NCBI GenBank assembly: GCA_019358855.1
Contig: JAHHII010000001.1
Location: 1 to 64,000, forward strand
DNA length: 64,000 bases
Source of the DNA: Timaviella obliquedivisa GSE-PSE-MK23-08B
GTDB taxonomy: Bacteria; Cyanobacteriota; Cyanobacteriia; Elainellales; Elainellaceae
Direction of reading: 5' to 3'
The position numbers and the translations under genes were made by a program. Below the pieces are notes generated by a model. That model made no database searches. It saw nothing but the letters and a program-made list of their open reading frames with translations, and was not told the origin of the DNA. Shown one piece after another: positions 56,574 to 64,000 of the stretch; positions within the stretch are counted from its first letter, which is position 1, and each line of letters begins with the position of its first letter.

Positions 56574-58868
56574 ATGACTCCCCAACCTCCCCCTCCTCCG
56601 TCCAATCAGCCGCCCAATCAGCCGCCCAATCAGCCGCCCAGGACGATTCTAGGGGCAATTACTCAGGCTGTGCGAACGGTTCAAGCTAAAGTCAATTTCT
56701 CGCAGCTCGTCCTTAAGCCTAATGCCAAAGTGCCAGAGCTATGGGTGCAAGATGCTGATGCAGAAAAAGCCGAAATTTATCCGTTGCTCGGCGAACACTA
56801 CTTGCTAGGACGAAGTTCTAAGTCTTGCGATATTGTGGTGCGCAATCCAGTTGTGAGCCAAGTCCATATTTCCCTCACACGCGACAAGCGCCAGGGCGAG
56901 TCATCTTTTGTCTTGAAAGATGAAAAATCTACTAATGGCGTTTATCGGGGCAAACGGCGACTGGCAAAACTAGCGCTGCGTCATGGCGATGTTCTGACTC
57001 TGGGCCCACCAGAACTTGCAGCGGCTGTCCGGGTTCAGTTCCACAATCCACCCCCCTGGTACATCAAAACCCTGAGATACGGGCTATACGGCTTTACAGG
57101 GCTAACGGCACTGACTGCGCTTTATATTGGCTACGAATGGCAGAAATTCTCTGTTAAACCTTTACCTGTCTCTGTTCAAGGCCCTATCGTGGTTTACTCA
57201 GGCGACGGTGTAACGCCTTTGCGCCCCATTGAAAACCGCACCCACGTCGAGAAAAAACAACTCTCCGAATATTCTTCTTATCTGCCCAAAGCGGTGATTG
57301 CTTCGGAAGATATTCGTTACAACTGGCACTTTGGCGTTGACCCGCTGGGCATTTTGCGAGCTTTAGTAACTAACCTGCGCGAGGGTGAAATTCGGGAAGG
57401 TGGCAGTACCGTTACTCAACAGCTAGCCCGTAGCATTTTCAGAGACTATGTAGGCACTGATGATTCATCGGGGCGGAAGCTACGGGAAGCGATCGCCGCT
57501 CTTAAACTAGAAGCCTTCTACAGCAAAGATTTCTTAATGCTGACGTACCTCAATCGTGTCTATTTAGGCAATAGCCTTTATGGTTTTGAAGATGCGTCCC
57601 AATTCTACTTTGGCAAGTCTGCTAAGGAATTGACTCTTTCAGAAGCAGCAACCCTAGTCGGCATTTTACCTGCACCCAACCGCTTTAACCCGGTGCAAGA
57701 CTATGATGCAGCGGTACAGTACCGCGATCGCGTCATTAATAACATGGCGCAACAAGGCTCGATTAGTTTAGAAGAAGCACAACGGGCAAGGCGATCGCGC
57801 ATCGATATTAATCCCGCTGCCATTCAAGAGCTACAAAGTACGATCGCTCCTTACTTCTATAGCAATATCTTCACCGAACTCGAAACCCTCCTCGGCACCC
57901 AACTGGCACAAGAAGGTAACTTCATTGTTGAAAGTAGCCTTGATGCCAAAATTCAAGCCCAAGCCGAAGCCTCTCTTCGGAATGGGGTGAACACATTTGG
58001 CGGTTCAGGCGGCTTTTCCCAAGGCGCGGTGGTCACCCTTAATGCCAGCACAGGCGCAGTACTTGCCATGGTCGGCGGCGTTGATTACAAAGAGAGCCAG
58101 TTCAATCGTGCCACTCAAGCCTTCAGGCAACCCGGATCAACATTCAAAGTCTTTGCCTACACCACCGCTTTGGAACAAGGCATTTCTCCTGGTAGCGCCT
58201 ACTCCTGCGCTCCCCTAGACTGGGGCGGACAAACCTATGAGGGTTGTCGCTCTGGCGGCGGTAGCCTGGATATGTACAGCGGTATGGCGACCTCCGAAAA
58301 CGCGATCGCCCTTCGCATTGCCCAAGCAGTTGGACTCGGCAACGTTGAACGAACTGCCCAGCGGATGGGCATTACTGCCAAGCTTAACCCTGTTCCTGGA
58401 ATGATTTTAGGGCAAAGCGAAGTTACGCCCCTAGAACTGACCAGCGCGTTCGGCGTTCTTGCGAATCAGGGCGTTCGCAATCCTGCCCACTCCATTAACC
58501 GCATCCTTGATGGCAGCGAATGCACCGACATCAACGATCGCAACACCTGCCGCCTGATCTATGACTACACCAAAGATGCCAAAGCCAACGTTTCCATTCT
58601 TGATCCCCAGATCGCAGGCACCATGACCTCAATGCTCCAAGGCGTTGTAGAATCGGGCACTGGACGCGCCGCCGCTTTAGGTCTGGGCGAGGCTGGCAAA
58701 ACAGGAACCACCAATGACAATGTCGATCTATGGTTTGTTGGCTATATCCCTAGTCAAACCTTAGTTACCGGAATTTGGTTGGGAAATGATGACAATACGC
58801 CCACTGGGGGCAGTAGTGGAGATGCTGCGCGAATATGGGGAGATTACATGGGAAAGATCGTTCGTTAG
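56574..58868 (+). CDS. Class A penicillin-binding protein with N-terminal FHA domain
   Basis: 764 residues. Pro/Gln-rich start with a repeated NQPP unit. An FHA domain spans about 75-155 (LLGRSSKSCDIVV, SQVHISL, STNGVYRG). One membrane helix (about 168-188) follows, then the glycosyltransferase GT51 (AVIASEDIRYNWHFGVD, EGGSTVTQQLARSI) and the transpeptidase with Ser522-T-F-K, SEN and K709-T-G-T. It polymerises and cross-links peptidoglycan. The cytosolic FHA domain suggests control by a Ser/Thr kinase. The size and fusion fit a cyanobacterial PBP1 type. It stands alone. Confidence 0.93.
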   Translation: MTPQPPPPPSNQPPNQPPNQPPRTILGAITQAVRTVQAKVNFSQLVLKPNAKVPELWVQDADAEKAEIYPLLGEHYLLGRSSKSCDIVVRNPVVSQVHISLTRDKRQGESSFVLKDEKSTNGVYRGKRRLAKLALRHGDVLTLGPPELAAAVRVQFHNPPPWYIKTLRYGLYGFTGLTALTALYIGYEWQKFSVKPLPVSVQGPIVVYSGDGVTPLRPIENRTHVEKKQLSEYSSYLPKAVIASEDIRYNWHFGVDPLGILRALVTNLREGEIREGGSTVTQQLARSIFRDYVGTDDSSGRKLREAIAALKLEAFYSKDFLMLTYLNRVYLGNSLYGFEDASQFYFGKSAKELTLSEAATLVGILPAPNRFNPVQDYDAAVQYRDRVINNMAQQGSISLEEAQRARRSRIDINPAAIQELQSTIAPYFYSNIFTELETLLGTQLAQEGNFIVESSLDAKIQAQAEASLRNGVNTFGGSGGFSQGAVVTLNASTGAVLAMVGGVDYKESQFNRATQAFRQPGSTFKVFAYTTALEQGISPGSAYSCAPLDWGGQTYEGCRSGGGSLDMYSGMATSENAIALRIAQAVGLGNVERTAQRMGITAKLNPVPGMILGQSEVTPLELTSAFGVLANQGVRNPAHSINRILDGSECTDINDRNTCRLIYDYTKDAKANVSILDPQIAGTMTSMLQGVVESGTGRAAALGLGEAGKTGTTNDNVDLWFVGYIPSQTLVTGIWLGNDDNTPTGGSSGDAARIWGDYMGKIVR

Positions 58869-59086
58869 TCTGGCTTTCATTCGTTTTAACAATTTTTAAT
58901 TGGCAGTATTAAAAAAGAGAAAGACGTTCCAAAACTTGAAAAATATGTTAGCTGCTTGCTGCGTTTTTTAGGCAAATCGGATATGATTGCGTACAAATCA
59001 GCAGTGGTGAGTATCAGCGGAGTAATTCGTTCCTCGAAACTTGTCCTTAAGCTGTGTCCTGTATTTCAAATGGTTTGGAGAGGATC

Positions 59087-59383
59087 GTGACTATTTACGT
59101 TGGCAACCTGTCTTTTCAGGCTACCGAAGACGATTTGAAGGAAGTTTTTGCAGAGTACGGCGAAGTCAGTCGAGTTAGCCTACCGACAGACCGAGAGACA
59201 GGCAGAAAACGCGGTTTTGCATTTGTAGAAATGTCAAGCGAAGCCCAAGAAGATGCAGCGATCGCTGAGCTAGACGGCGCAGAGTGGCTGGGTCGAGAAA
59301 TTAGAGTCAATAAGGCAAAGCCCCGCGAAGAAAGTGGCGGTGGCAACCGCAGAAGCGGCAGTTTTTCCAGAGAAAGAGAATAA
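59087..59383 (+). CDS. RRM RNA-binding protein (Rbp type)
   Basis: 98 residues from GTG 59087, with GGAG 6 nt upstream; the only other in-frame start, GTG 59054, lacks such a site. One RNA recognition motif: RNP2 IYVGNLSF at residues 2-9 and RNP1 RKRGFAFVEM near 40-50. A short Gly/Arg/Ser-rich tail follows. These proteins in cyanobacteria are often cold-induced and bind mRNA. The upstream 218 nt has no gene and may carry a cold-responsive leader. Confidence 0.92.
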   Translation: MTIYVGNLSFQATEDDLKEVFAEYGEVSRVSLPTDRETGRKRGFAFVEMSSEAQEDAAIAELDGAEWLGREIRVNKAKPREESGGGNRRSGSFSRERE

Positions 59384-59538
59384 GCTAGGAAATTAGGATC
59401 GTCTCCTGCGCAAAGCTTTTAGAGACTTCTGATGATGTACCGCCAGTGGCAGTTCAAGAGTCTTTCAAGTTCTTGAACTGCTTTTAGGCTTTCCGGTTTA
59501 CGATCAGAAGCATCTTATTCTTGAGACTGGAGCCATAA

Positions 59539-61026
59539 ATGTCTCGATCGCGCCTTCTGACCCTCATTGTCGGCATCATCCTGACCTTAGGCTTGATGAT
59601 TTGGCTGATCGACTCACTGTCGCGCATCTATGTCAGCGTTGCGACTGCTTCTCCCCTATTGGCAAATGCCCTGTTTGGCTTGCTACTATTGTTGGTTCTA
59701 GCCTTGCTGGGCGCGATCACCTACTATTTCTCCCTATTCCTTCGCCCCAAACGACAGCGTTCTATTCCCAAAGCTCCGGTAGAAAAGACCGAAGCAGCAA
59801 CGGTAAATCTGCAAGCCATTCGGCAGCAAGTTGACCAAATTCAGGACGAAATTACTCGGCAAGCTTTATTAGAACGCACCCGCGAGATTGAGGAAAACTT
59901 ATCTCGACGAGAGCTACGAGTTGTTGTATTTGGGACAGGCTCGGCAGGCAAAACCTCGATCGTGAATGCCATTATGGGTCGAATTGTAGGACAGGTTGGC
60001 GCGTCCATGGGCACCACCCTGATCGGAGAAGCCTATCAGTTTCGGCTGAAGGGCTTGAATCGGGAAGTTCAAATTACCGATACTCCAGGAATTTTAGAAG
60101 CAGGCATTGCCGGGACGGAGCGCGATCGCATAGCTCGACAACTGGCTGCCGAAGCCGACTTACTCCTCTTCGTGCTAGACAACGACCTGCGCCAATCGGA
60201 ATATGATCCCCTCCGCACGCTGGTAGAAATTGGCAAGCGATCGCTGATCCTTTTCAACAAAACTGATCTTTACCCTCTAGATGAACAGGCGGCAATTTTA
60301 GAGCGACTTCAGCAACGAGTTAGAAGCTTTACTCAACCTGTCGATGTTGTCGCGATCGCTGCCCATCCCCAACCCGTTCGACTCGACAACGGTGATTTTT
60401 TTCAGCCCGAACCTAACATTGTGCCGCTCCTCCGCCGCATGGCAGCCGTTCTCCGAGCAGAAGGCGAAGACCTCGTGGCAGATAACATTTTGCTGCAATC
60501 TCAACGCTTGGGCGAAGAAACTCGACAGCTGATTGATGCCCAAAGGCTACGACAGGCAGAAAAAATTGTCGATCGTTACCAATGGATCGGTGCTGGAGTC
60601 GTATCCGCGACTCCGCCCGTCGTGGATCTTTTGGCAACCGCCGCAGTTAATGCCCAAATGGTCGTAGAGCTAGGACAAGTCTACGGCTGTGATATTAACT
60701 TAGAGCGCGGCAAAGAACTGGCTATTTCCTTAGCAAAAACTTTAGTGAGCTTAGGGATTGTGCGCGGGGCGATCGAAATTTTCTCCATTGCGCTCCAAAC
60801 CAACGTCGGCACCTTTCTGGTGGGCAGGGCAATTCAAGGCGCAACTGCTGCCTACCTCATTCGGATTGCCGGAAAGAGCTTCATTGAGTACTTCCGCCGT
60901 GACCAAGAGTGGGGCGACGGCGGCATGAGCCAGGTCGTGCAAGAGCAGTTTCGGCTCAATCAACGGGATGAATTTGCCAAAGTCTTTGTCAAAGAGGCGA
61001 TCGATCGTCTCAGATTTAGCCAGTAG
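59539..61026 (+). CDS. Membrane-anchored GTPase with DUF697 domain
   Basis: 495 residues. Two N-terminal membrane segments (about 5-28 and 38-66). A coiled linker leads to an Era-like G domain: G1 GTGSAGKTS at residues 132-140, G3 DTPG, G4 NKTD. The C-terminal part contains hydrophobic segments (TPPVVDLLATAAVNAQM) of the YcjF/DUF697 type. The family is common in cyanobacteria; its cellular role is not established. It is transcribed alone between the RRM gene and gun4. Confidence 0.85.
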   Translation: MSRSRLLTLIVGIILTLGLMIWLIDSLSRIYVSVATASPLLANALFGLLLLLVLALLGAITYYFSLFLRPKRQRSIPKAPVEKTEAATVNLQAIRQQVDQIQDEITRQALLERTREIEENLSRRELRVVVFGTGSAGKTSIVNAIMGRIVGQVGASMGTTLIGEAYQFRLKGLNREVQITDTPGILEAGIAGTERDRIARQLAAEADLLLFVLDNDLRQSEYDPLRTLVEIGKRSLILFNKTDLYPLDEQAAILERLQQRVRSFTQPVDVVAIAAHPQPVRLDNGDFFQPEPNIVPLLRRMAAVLRAEGEDLVADNILLQSQRLGEETRQLIDAQRLRQAEKIVDRYQWIGAGVVSATPPVVDLLATAAVNAQMVVELGQVYGCDINLERGKELAISLAKTLVSLGIVRGAIEIFSIALQTNVGTFLVGRAIQGATAAYLIRIAGKSFIEYFRRDQEWGDGGMSQVVQEQFRLNQRDEFAKVFVKEAIDRLRFSQ

Positions 61027-61210
61027 TTGATTATATCTTCAGCAACGCCGCAGATAGTTTTGTATGGCTTTGTATAGGAGTCAGCCTTGAAAGCACTAGA
61101 AGGACTCTGACCGCGATAGAATCATAAAGCTCATACAACCGCTAGAGTTAAGTGAGCCGTTGCCTAACGATCGCGTGAACCGAGCAGTTTATTAATGCAG
61201 CCTTTGTCCC

Positions 61211-61954
61211 ATGCATGACGTGCAGCCTATCTTGAATACGCCTTCAGAACTCTCCCAACCAGAGACTCCTCCCTTCATTAACGAGTTACTGACCCGTCTT
61301 AAGGCTGAGGCTGTCCGTAACCCGTTGCAATTGGTTCATGAGTTTGCGCAAGCTGGCGAATCAGGGTTAGACGCGCTTATGAAATTTCTTCTAGAGCGTC
61401 AATCTCAGCCCATGGGAGTTTTAGAGGGCACGACCTATCAAATTTTGGTCAAAGCCAATACGCAAAAAACTCAAGAGTTTCTGCAAACTCACTTTCCCCA
61501 GGGTGTGGTTCCCCTCAAGTCCAGCAAAGGGATCGATTATGCCCCGTTGCAAGCGCTTTTGGCTCAGCAAGATTTCCAAACTGCCGATCGCCTCACTCTT
61601 GAAAAAATGTGCGAACTGGCAGGTGCAGCGACTCAAAAGTGGTTTTATTTCACCGCCGTTCAAAGCTTTCCCATCGCTGATTTGCAAACTATCAATAGCC
61701 TTTGGTTGGTACATTCTGAGGGGAAGTTTGGTTTCTCGGTACAGCGCGAACTTTGGCTAGGGTTGGGAAAAGATTGGGAAAAGCTGTGGACGCAAATCGA
61801 CTGGAAAAACGGCAATAATTGGACGCGCTATCCTCAAGGTTTTACCTGGGATTTGAGTGCGCCGCGAGGACATTTGCCCCTTTCTAATCAGCTTCGAGGC
61901 GTGCGAGTGATGGCGGCATTGTTGGCGCATCCTGCCTGGAGCAGCCCAATTTAA
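61211..61954 (+). CDS. gun4: GUN4 domain protein, Mg-chelatase activator
   Basis: 247 residues. The C-terminal GUN4 domain has the family features DRLTLEKMCELAG, WLVHSEGKFGFSVQ, WTRYPQGFTWDLSAP and GHLPLSNQLRGVRVM; it binds protoporphyrin IX and stimulates magnesium chelatase in chlorophyll synthesis. The N-terminal 95 residues are a helical repeat-like domain, as in the Synechocystis protein. The start at ATG 61211 fits the family length. No other tetrapyrrole genes are nearby. Confidence 0.92.
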   Translation: MHDVQPILNTPSELSQPETPPFINELLTRLKAEAVRNPLQLVHEFAQAGESGLDALMKFLLERQSQPMGVLEGTTYQILVKANTQKTQEFLQTHFPQGVVPLKSSKGIDYAPLQALLAQQDFQTADRLTLEKMCELAGAATQKWFYFTAVQSFPIADLQTINSLWLVHSEGKFGFSVQRELWLGLGKDWEKLWTQIDWKNGNNWTRYPQGFTWDLSAPRGHLPLSNQLRGVRVMAALLAHPAWSSPI

Positions 61955-62070
61955 CTCAAAATTGAACTAATCAACATCTCGCTGTTCGTCATCATCAGAT
62001 TGGCAGTCAATGCTCTCAGCAGCTTGGTATCACTGGCGCTTGAATCATGGGCGATCGCCTTCCCCGAATT

Positions 62071-62634
62071 TTAATAACTCACAGACTCACATCGATCGGA
62101 TTCCATCAATAGAAACGTATTTACCGACAAAACCCGGATGCTTTGAAAGGCTACATCCATATCCTCAGCAGTGAATGCACGAAGATTGATATCAAAGTCG
62201 TGGTTTTCACGCAAGCTCCGATGCTCATTGTTATCGCGGACAAACTGGTAAGGTTCCCACGTTACGATCGCATCGACATTATGGCTACTTGCACAGGCAA
62301 GACGAATAGCATTGCAGCGGTCAATCATGTGAAATTCTTCGGCGTGTTCCAGAATTGCCTCATCCACATGGCAAATTTTAATCACTTGCTGGATGCCAGC
62401 ATACGCTGCCTGACAATCGCGATCGCTCCCAATGCCGTACAAGCTGGGCAACTCGACGGCCGAATCTCGATCGAACGATGACATGTATAACCCTACAGCC
62501 TGCTGAGCCAGTCGCCTGAGCAAGTCGCCATATAGCAGACATGACTTTGAATTCTGTGCCAATAAATTTTGAAGAACGTTTGCCGTAACTAAAACATTAT
62601 CAAGTGCAAGTGTCGATGAGGGCATGGACAACAC
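62071..62634 (-). CDS. PIN-fold protein with missing acidic residues
   Basis: 187 residues resembling a PIN domain: NVLVTANVLQNLL stands where PIN proteins have a D-x-N-V start, CNAIRLACASSHNVDAIVTW matches the conserved D-A-x-x-L-A...DAIVT block, and the DRD/EEF residues fall between. The first Asp is replaced by Thr and the third by Asn, so metal binding and nuclease activity are doubtful. A ribbon-helix-helix gene lies 160 nt upstream on the same strand, though that gap is long for a toxin-antitoxin pair. Confidence 0.55.
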   Translation of the reverse strand: MLSMPSSTLALDNVLVTANVLQNLLAQNSKSCLLYGDLLRRLAQQAVGLYMSSFDRDSAVELPSLYGIGSDRDCQAAYAGIQQVIKICHVDEAILEHAEEFHMIDRCNAIRLACASSHNVDAIVTWEPYQFVRDNNEHRSLRENHDFDINLRAFTAEDMDVAFQSIRVLSVNTFLLMESDRCESVSY

Positions 62635-62794
62635 CCATAAAGAGTTGAGAAATACCGATTTACCGGGGTTACAGGGAGGGATGTCCTCTCTGACTCAACA
62701 ATCCGACAATTCAAGACATTGCAGCATGATAAAAAGTCTTGAAATTGTCGCGTTTTTGGCAAGCATTCCTCCTATCGCTCCATAGTTTTGAAGA

Positions 62795-63223
62795 CTAATC
62801 CTTGGCTTGAGCAATCAGCCGTTCCACCATTTGCTCAATTTGGGCAATATGAGTTTTCATCTCAAGATTAGTCTCATGCACTTTCTCTAATTGTGTCAAG
62901 CGCAATTCAAGTTCTGTTGTGTCAGGTGCGACTAGGCTTTGAGCCAAAAGTGCCTGAAGTGGAGTTAGAGCGCCAGATTGGGCAGGCTGCTTAGACAACT
63001 TTAAACTTTGAAGTTCTTCTTCCAAAGATGCAATTCGTTGGTTAACTCGAGCATGGACACGCTCTTCCTCATTCTGCTTGACTTCTCCCTGGCTATGCAA
63101 CCCTTGGCGGAGCAATCGGCTTACTAACTCGGTAACGGAAATACCATCATGGTCAGACTGTGCTCTTAGGTCTTGCATTAGGTCATCTGGCAACCTGAAA
63201 CTGACCAGTTTTTTATTGCTCAT
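62795..63223 (-). CDS. Ribbon-helix-helix / coiled-coil DNA-binding protein
   Basis: About 142 residues from ATG 63223 (MSNKKLVSFRLPDDL). The N-terminus VSFRLPDDLMQDLRAQSDHD followed by SVTELVSRLLRQGL is a ribbon-helix-helix domain of CopG/Arc type. The rest is a coiled coil (about 55-85 and 105-140). A GTATAT-6-ATATAC inverted repeat 75 nt upstream could be its own operator. The downstream PIN-like gene may be a partner. Confidence 0.75.
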   Translation of the reverse strand: MSNKKLVSFRLPDDLMQDLRAQSDHDGISVTELVSRLLRQGLHSQGEVKQNEEERVHARVNQRIASLEEELQSLKLSKQPAQSGALTPLQALLAQSLVAPDTTELELRLTQLEKVHETNLEMKTHIAQIEQMVERLIAQAKD

Positions 63224-63621
63224 GTCACACTTAAACACTACAGAACACTACAAGTGATGTACATTTTTGCAGGAGTCTCAACGCACATCCGACCACTGTA
63301 TATAAGATGATATACAAAGTCAATGCTGATTTTAATCTAGATTTAGTGTTTTATTTAACCAGTATTGTCAATCCTCTGCATTTCTCTGAATAGCTGGTGT
63401 TTTGTAAAAATAGCCATGCTTTGACAAAACTTCTAGAGGGCGATCGCTCTCTGGAAGCATATGCGCGTAGCTTACTTGTACTGCGAATGTATAAACGTAT
63501 AATCAATTAATTGATTCTGTAATACGTATAACATACGTACTCTCCTGAGTTTCTCCATAAATGTATGTACAAAAGATTAATTATGTGATACAGTAATGCC
63601 CATACTTCCTGGAGTTTCTGT
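63224..63621. other. Regulatory spacer with several palindromes
   Basis: 398 nt between divergent genes. It holds GTATAT/ATATAC at 63298-63315, the perfect 16-bp palindrome AATCAATTAATTGATT at 63501-63516, and TACGTAT-AAC-ATACGTA at 63523-63539. The last two lie 83-121 nt upstream of the gene starting at 63622. No gene is seen in the spacer. Confidence 0.6.
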
Positions 63622-64000
63622 ATGTCACATCCTCGTCGCCCAGATCACCAAAGCAGAATTGCCAAGTCTACGATTGCAGCCATCTTCACTCTATCCATTT
63701 CAAGCGCTTTTTTGGGAGTCAGCATTATCTCTTACACGGTCATGCGCTCTGGGGAAAATTTGGAGATTGAGCAAATACACATGCATAACCTCTCTACTGC
63801 ACAGCAGCTTTGGGTTACGGGTAATTTCCTCGGTTGCATTGCCGAAGCTAATAAAATTCTTGATGGCTCTTCCTACACCAAGGCTCAATCTATTAAGAAA
63901 GACTGCGAAAAGGGTCTTGCTTGGAAAGAATTAAACCTTGTTCAGCAACTCAGGAGGGAAGGCAAACAGGAAGAGGCAATTAAGCGGGTTGCTCCGCTAG
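63622..64000 (+). CDS. Membrane-anchored protein, N-terminal part (cut by window end)
   Basis: An open frame from ATG 63622 (MSHPRRPDHQSRIAKS), with GGAG 7 nt upstream, runs 126 codons off the end of the window without a stop. A basic N-terminus precedes one membrane segment (about 17-42, TIAAIFTLSISSAFLGVSII), then a helical region outside the membrane (LSTAQQLWVTGNFLGCIAEA ... REGKQEEAIKRVAPL) that looks like a repeat of short helices (TPR-like). I do not recognise it. Confidence 0.7.
   Translation, partial: MSHPRRPDHQSRIAKSTIAAIFTLSISSAFLGVSIISYTVMRSGENLEIEQIHMHNLSTAQQLWVTGNFLGCIAEANKILDGSSYTKAQSIKKDCEKGLAWKELNLVQQLRREGKQEEAIKRVAPL

Overview
The window comes from a cyanobacterial chromosome. 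Very frequent HIP1-type GCGATCGC octamers occur in genes and spacers. The gene content is that of an oxygenic phototroph with phycobilisomes: the 3' end of psbA, phosphoribulokinase, ferredoxin-NADP reductase with a phycobilisome-linker domain, a CpcT phycobilin lyase, RpaA, a pair of flavodiiron proteins, Ycf34 and GUN4. The mixture of WD40-kinase, FHA, Uma2 and RTX proteins suggests a filamentous, Leptolyngbya-like lineage; this is inference.

Layout. 0-9 kb: psbA end, a DprA-like protein, an FHA protein, an alpha/beta hydrolase, an unpartnered ABC ATPase, an M3 peptidase, gpsA, a family 4 uracil-DNA glycosylase and rpaA. 9.5-14.7 kb: a tandem flavodiiron pair (flv3-like with complete diiron ligands, flv1-like with substituted ligands), small conserved proteins, moaC and tRNA-Arg. 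15-21 kb: purL and purF, a DUF3386-type protein, and an MntA/HepT module in which hepT carries an in-frame stop. 21-28 kb: tenA, prk, the divergent petH, and mutS. 28-33.5 kb: an accessory stretch with two Uma2 proteins, a SUKH-like protein, a VapBC-type pair, a Ser/Thr kinase-WD40 protein and ycf34. 33.7-48.8 kb: tRNA nucleotidyltransferase, a GGDEF protein, an Fe-S photolyase-related protein, a glycosyltransferase, cpcT, tRNA-Ser, a SufR-like regulator, membrane proteins, an uncharacterised coiled-coil trio, ygfZ with a lipoate-ligase-family gene, and an RTX protein. 49-56.3 kb: a siderophore-iron uptake cluster (AraC-type regulator, TonB-dependent receptor with AMIN domain, two lipoprotein binding proteins, an MFS transporter). 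56.5-64 kb: an FHA-PBP1A fusion, an RRM protein, a GTPase, gun4, a degenerate PIN protein, a ribbon-helix-helix protein and a truncated membrane protein.

The most unusual signal is a GC-rich repeat of about 30-37 bp present in six places in both orientations. Five copies lie inside genes (purF, tenA, mutS, the tRNA nucleotidyltransferase, cpcT) and are read through in frame; one lies in the petH terminator. In cpcT it supplies exactly 11 codons, at a place where, as far as I recall the family, orthologs lack them. This resembles the coding palindromic elements of Rickettsia. Short tandem duplications also recur near gene boundaries, and one of them, 21 bp, lies in front of the TonB receptor where an AraC-type activator would be expected to bind.
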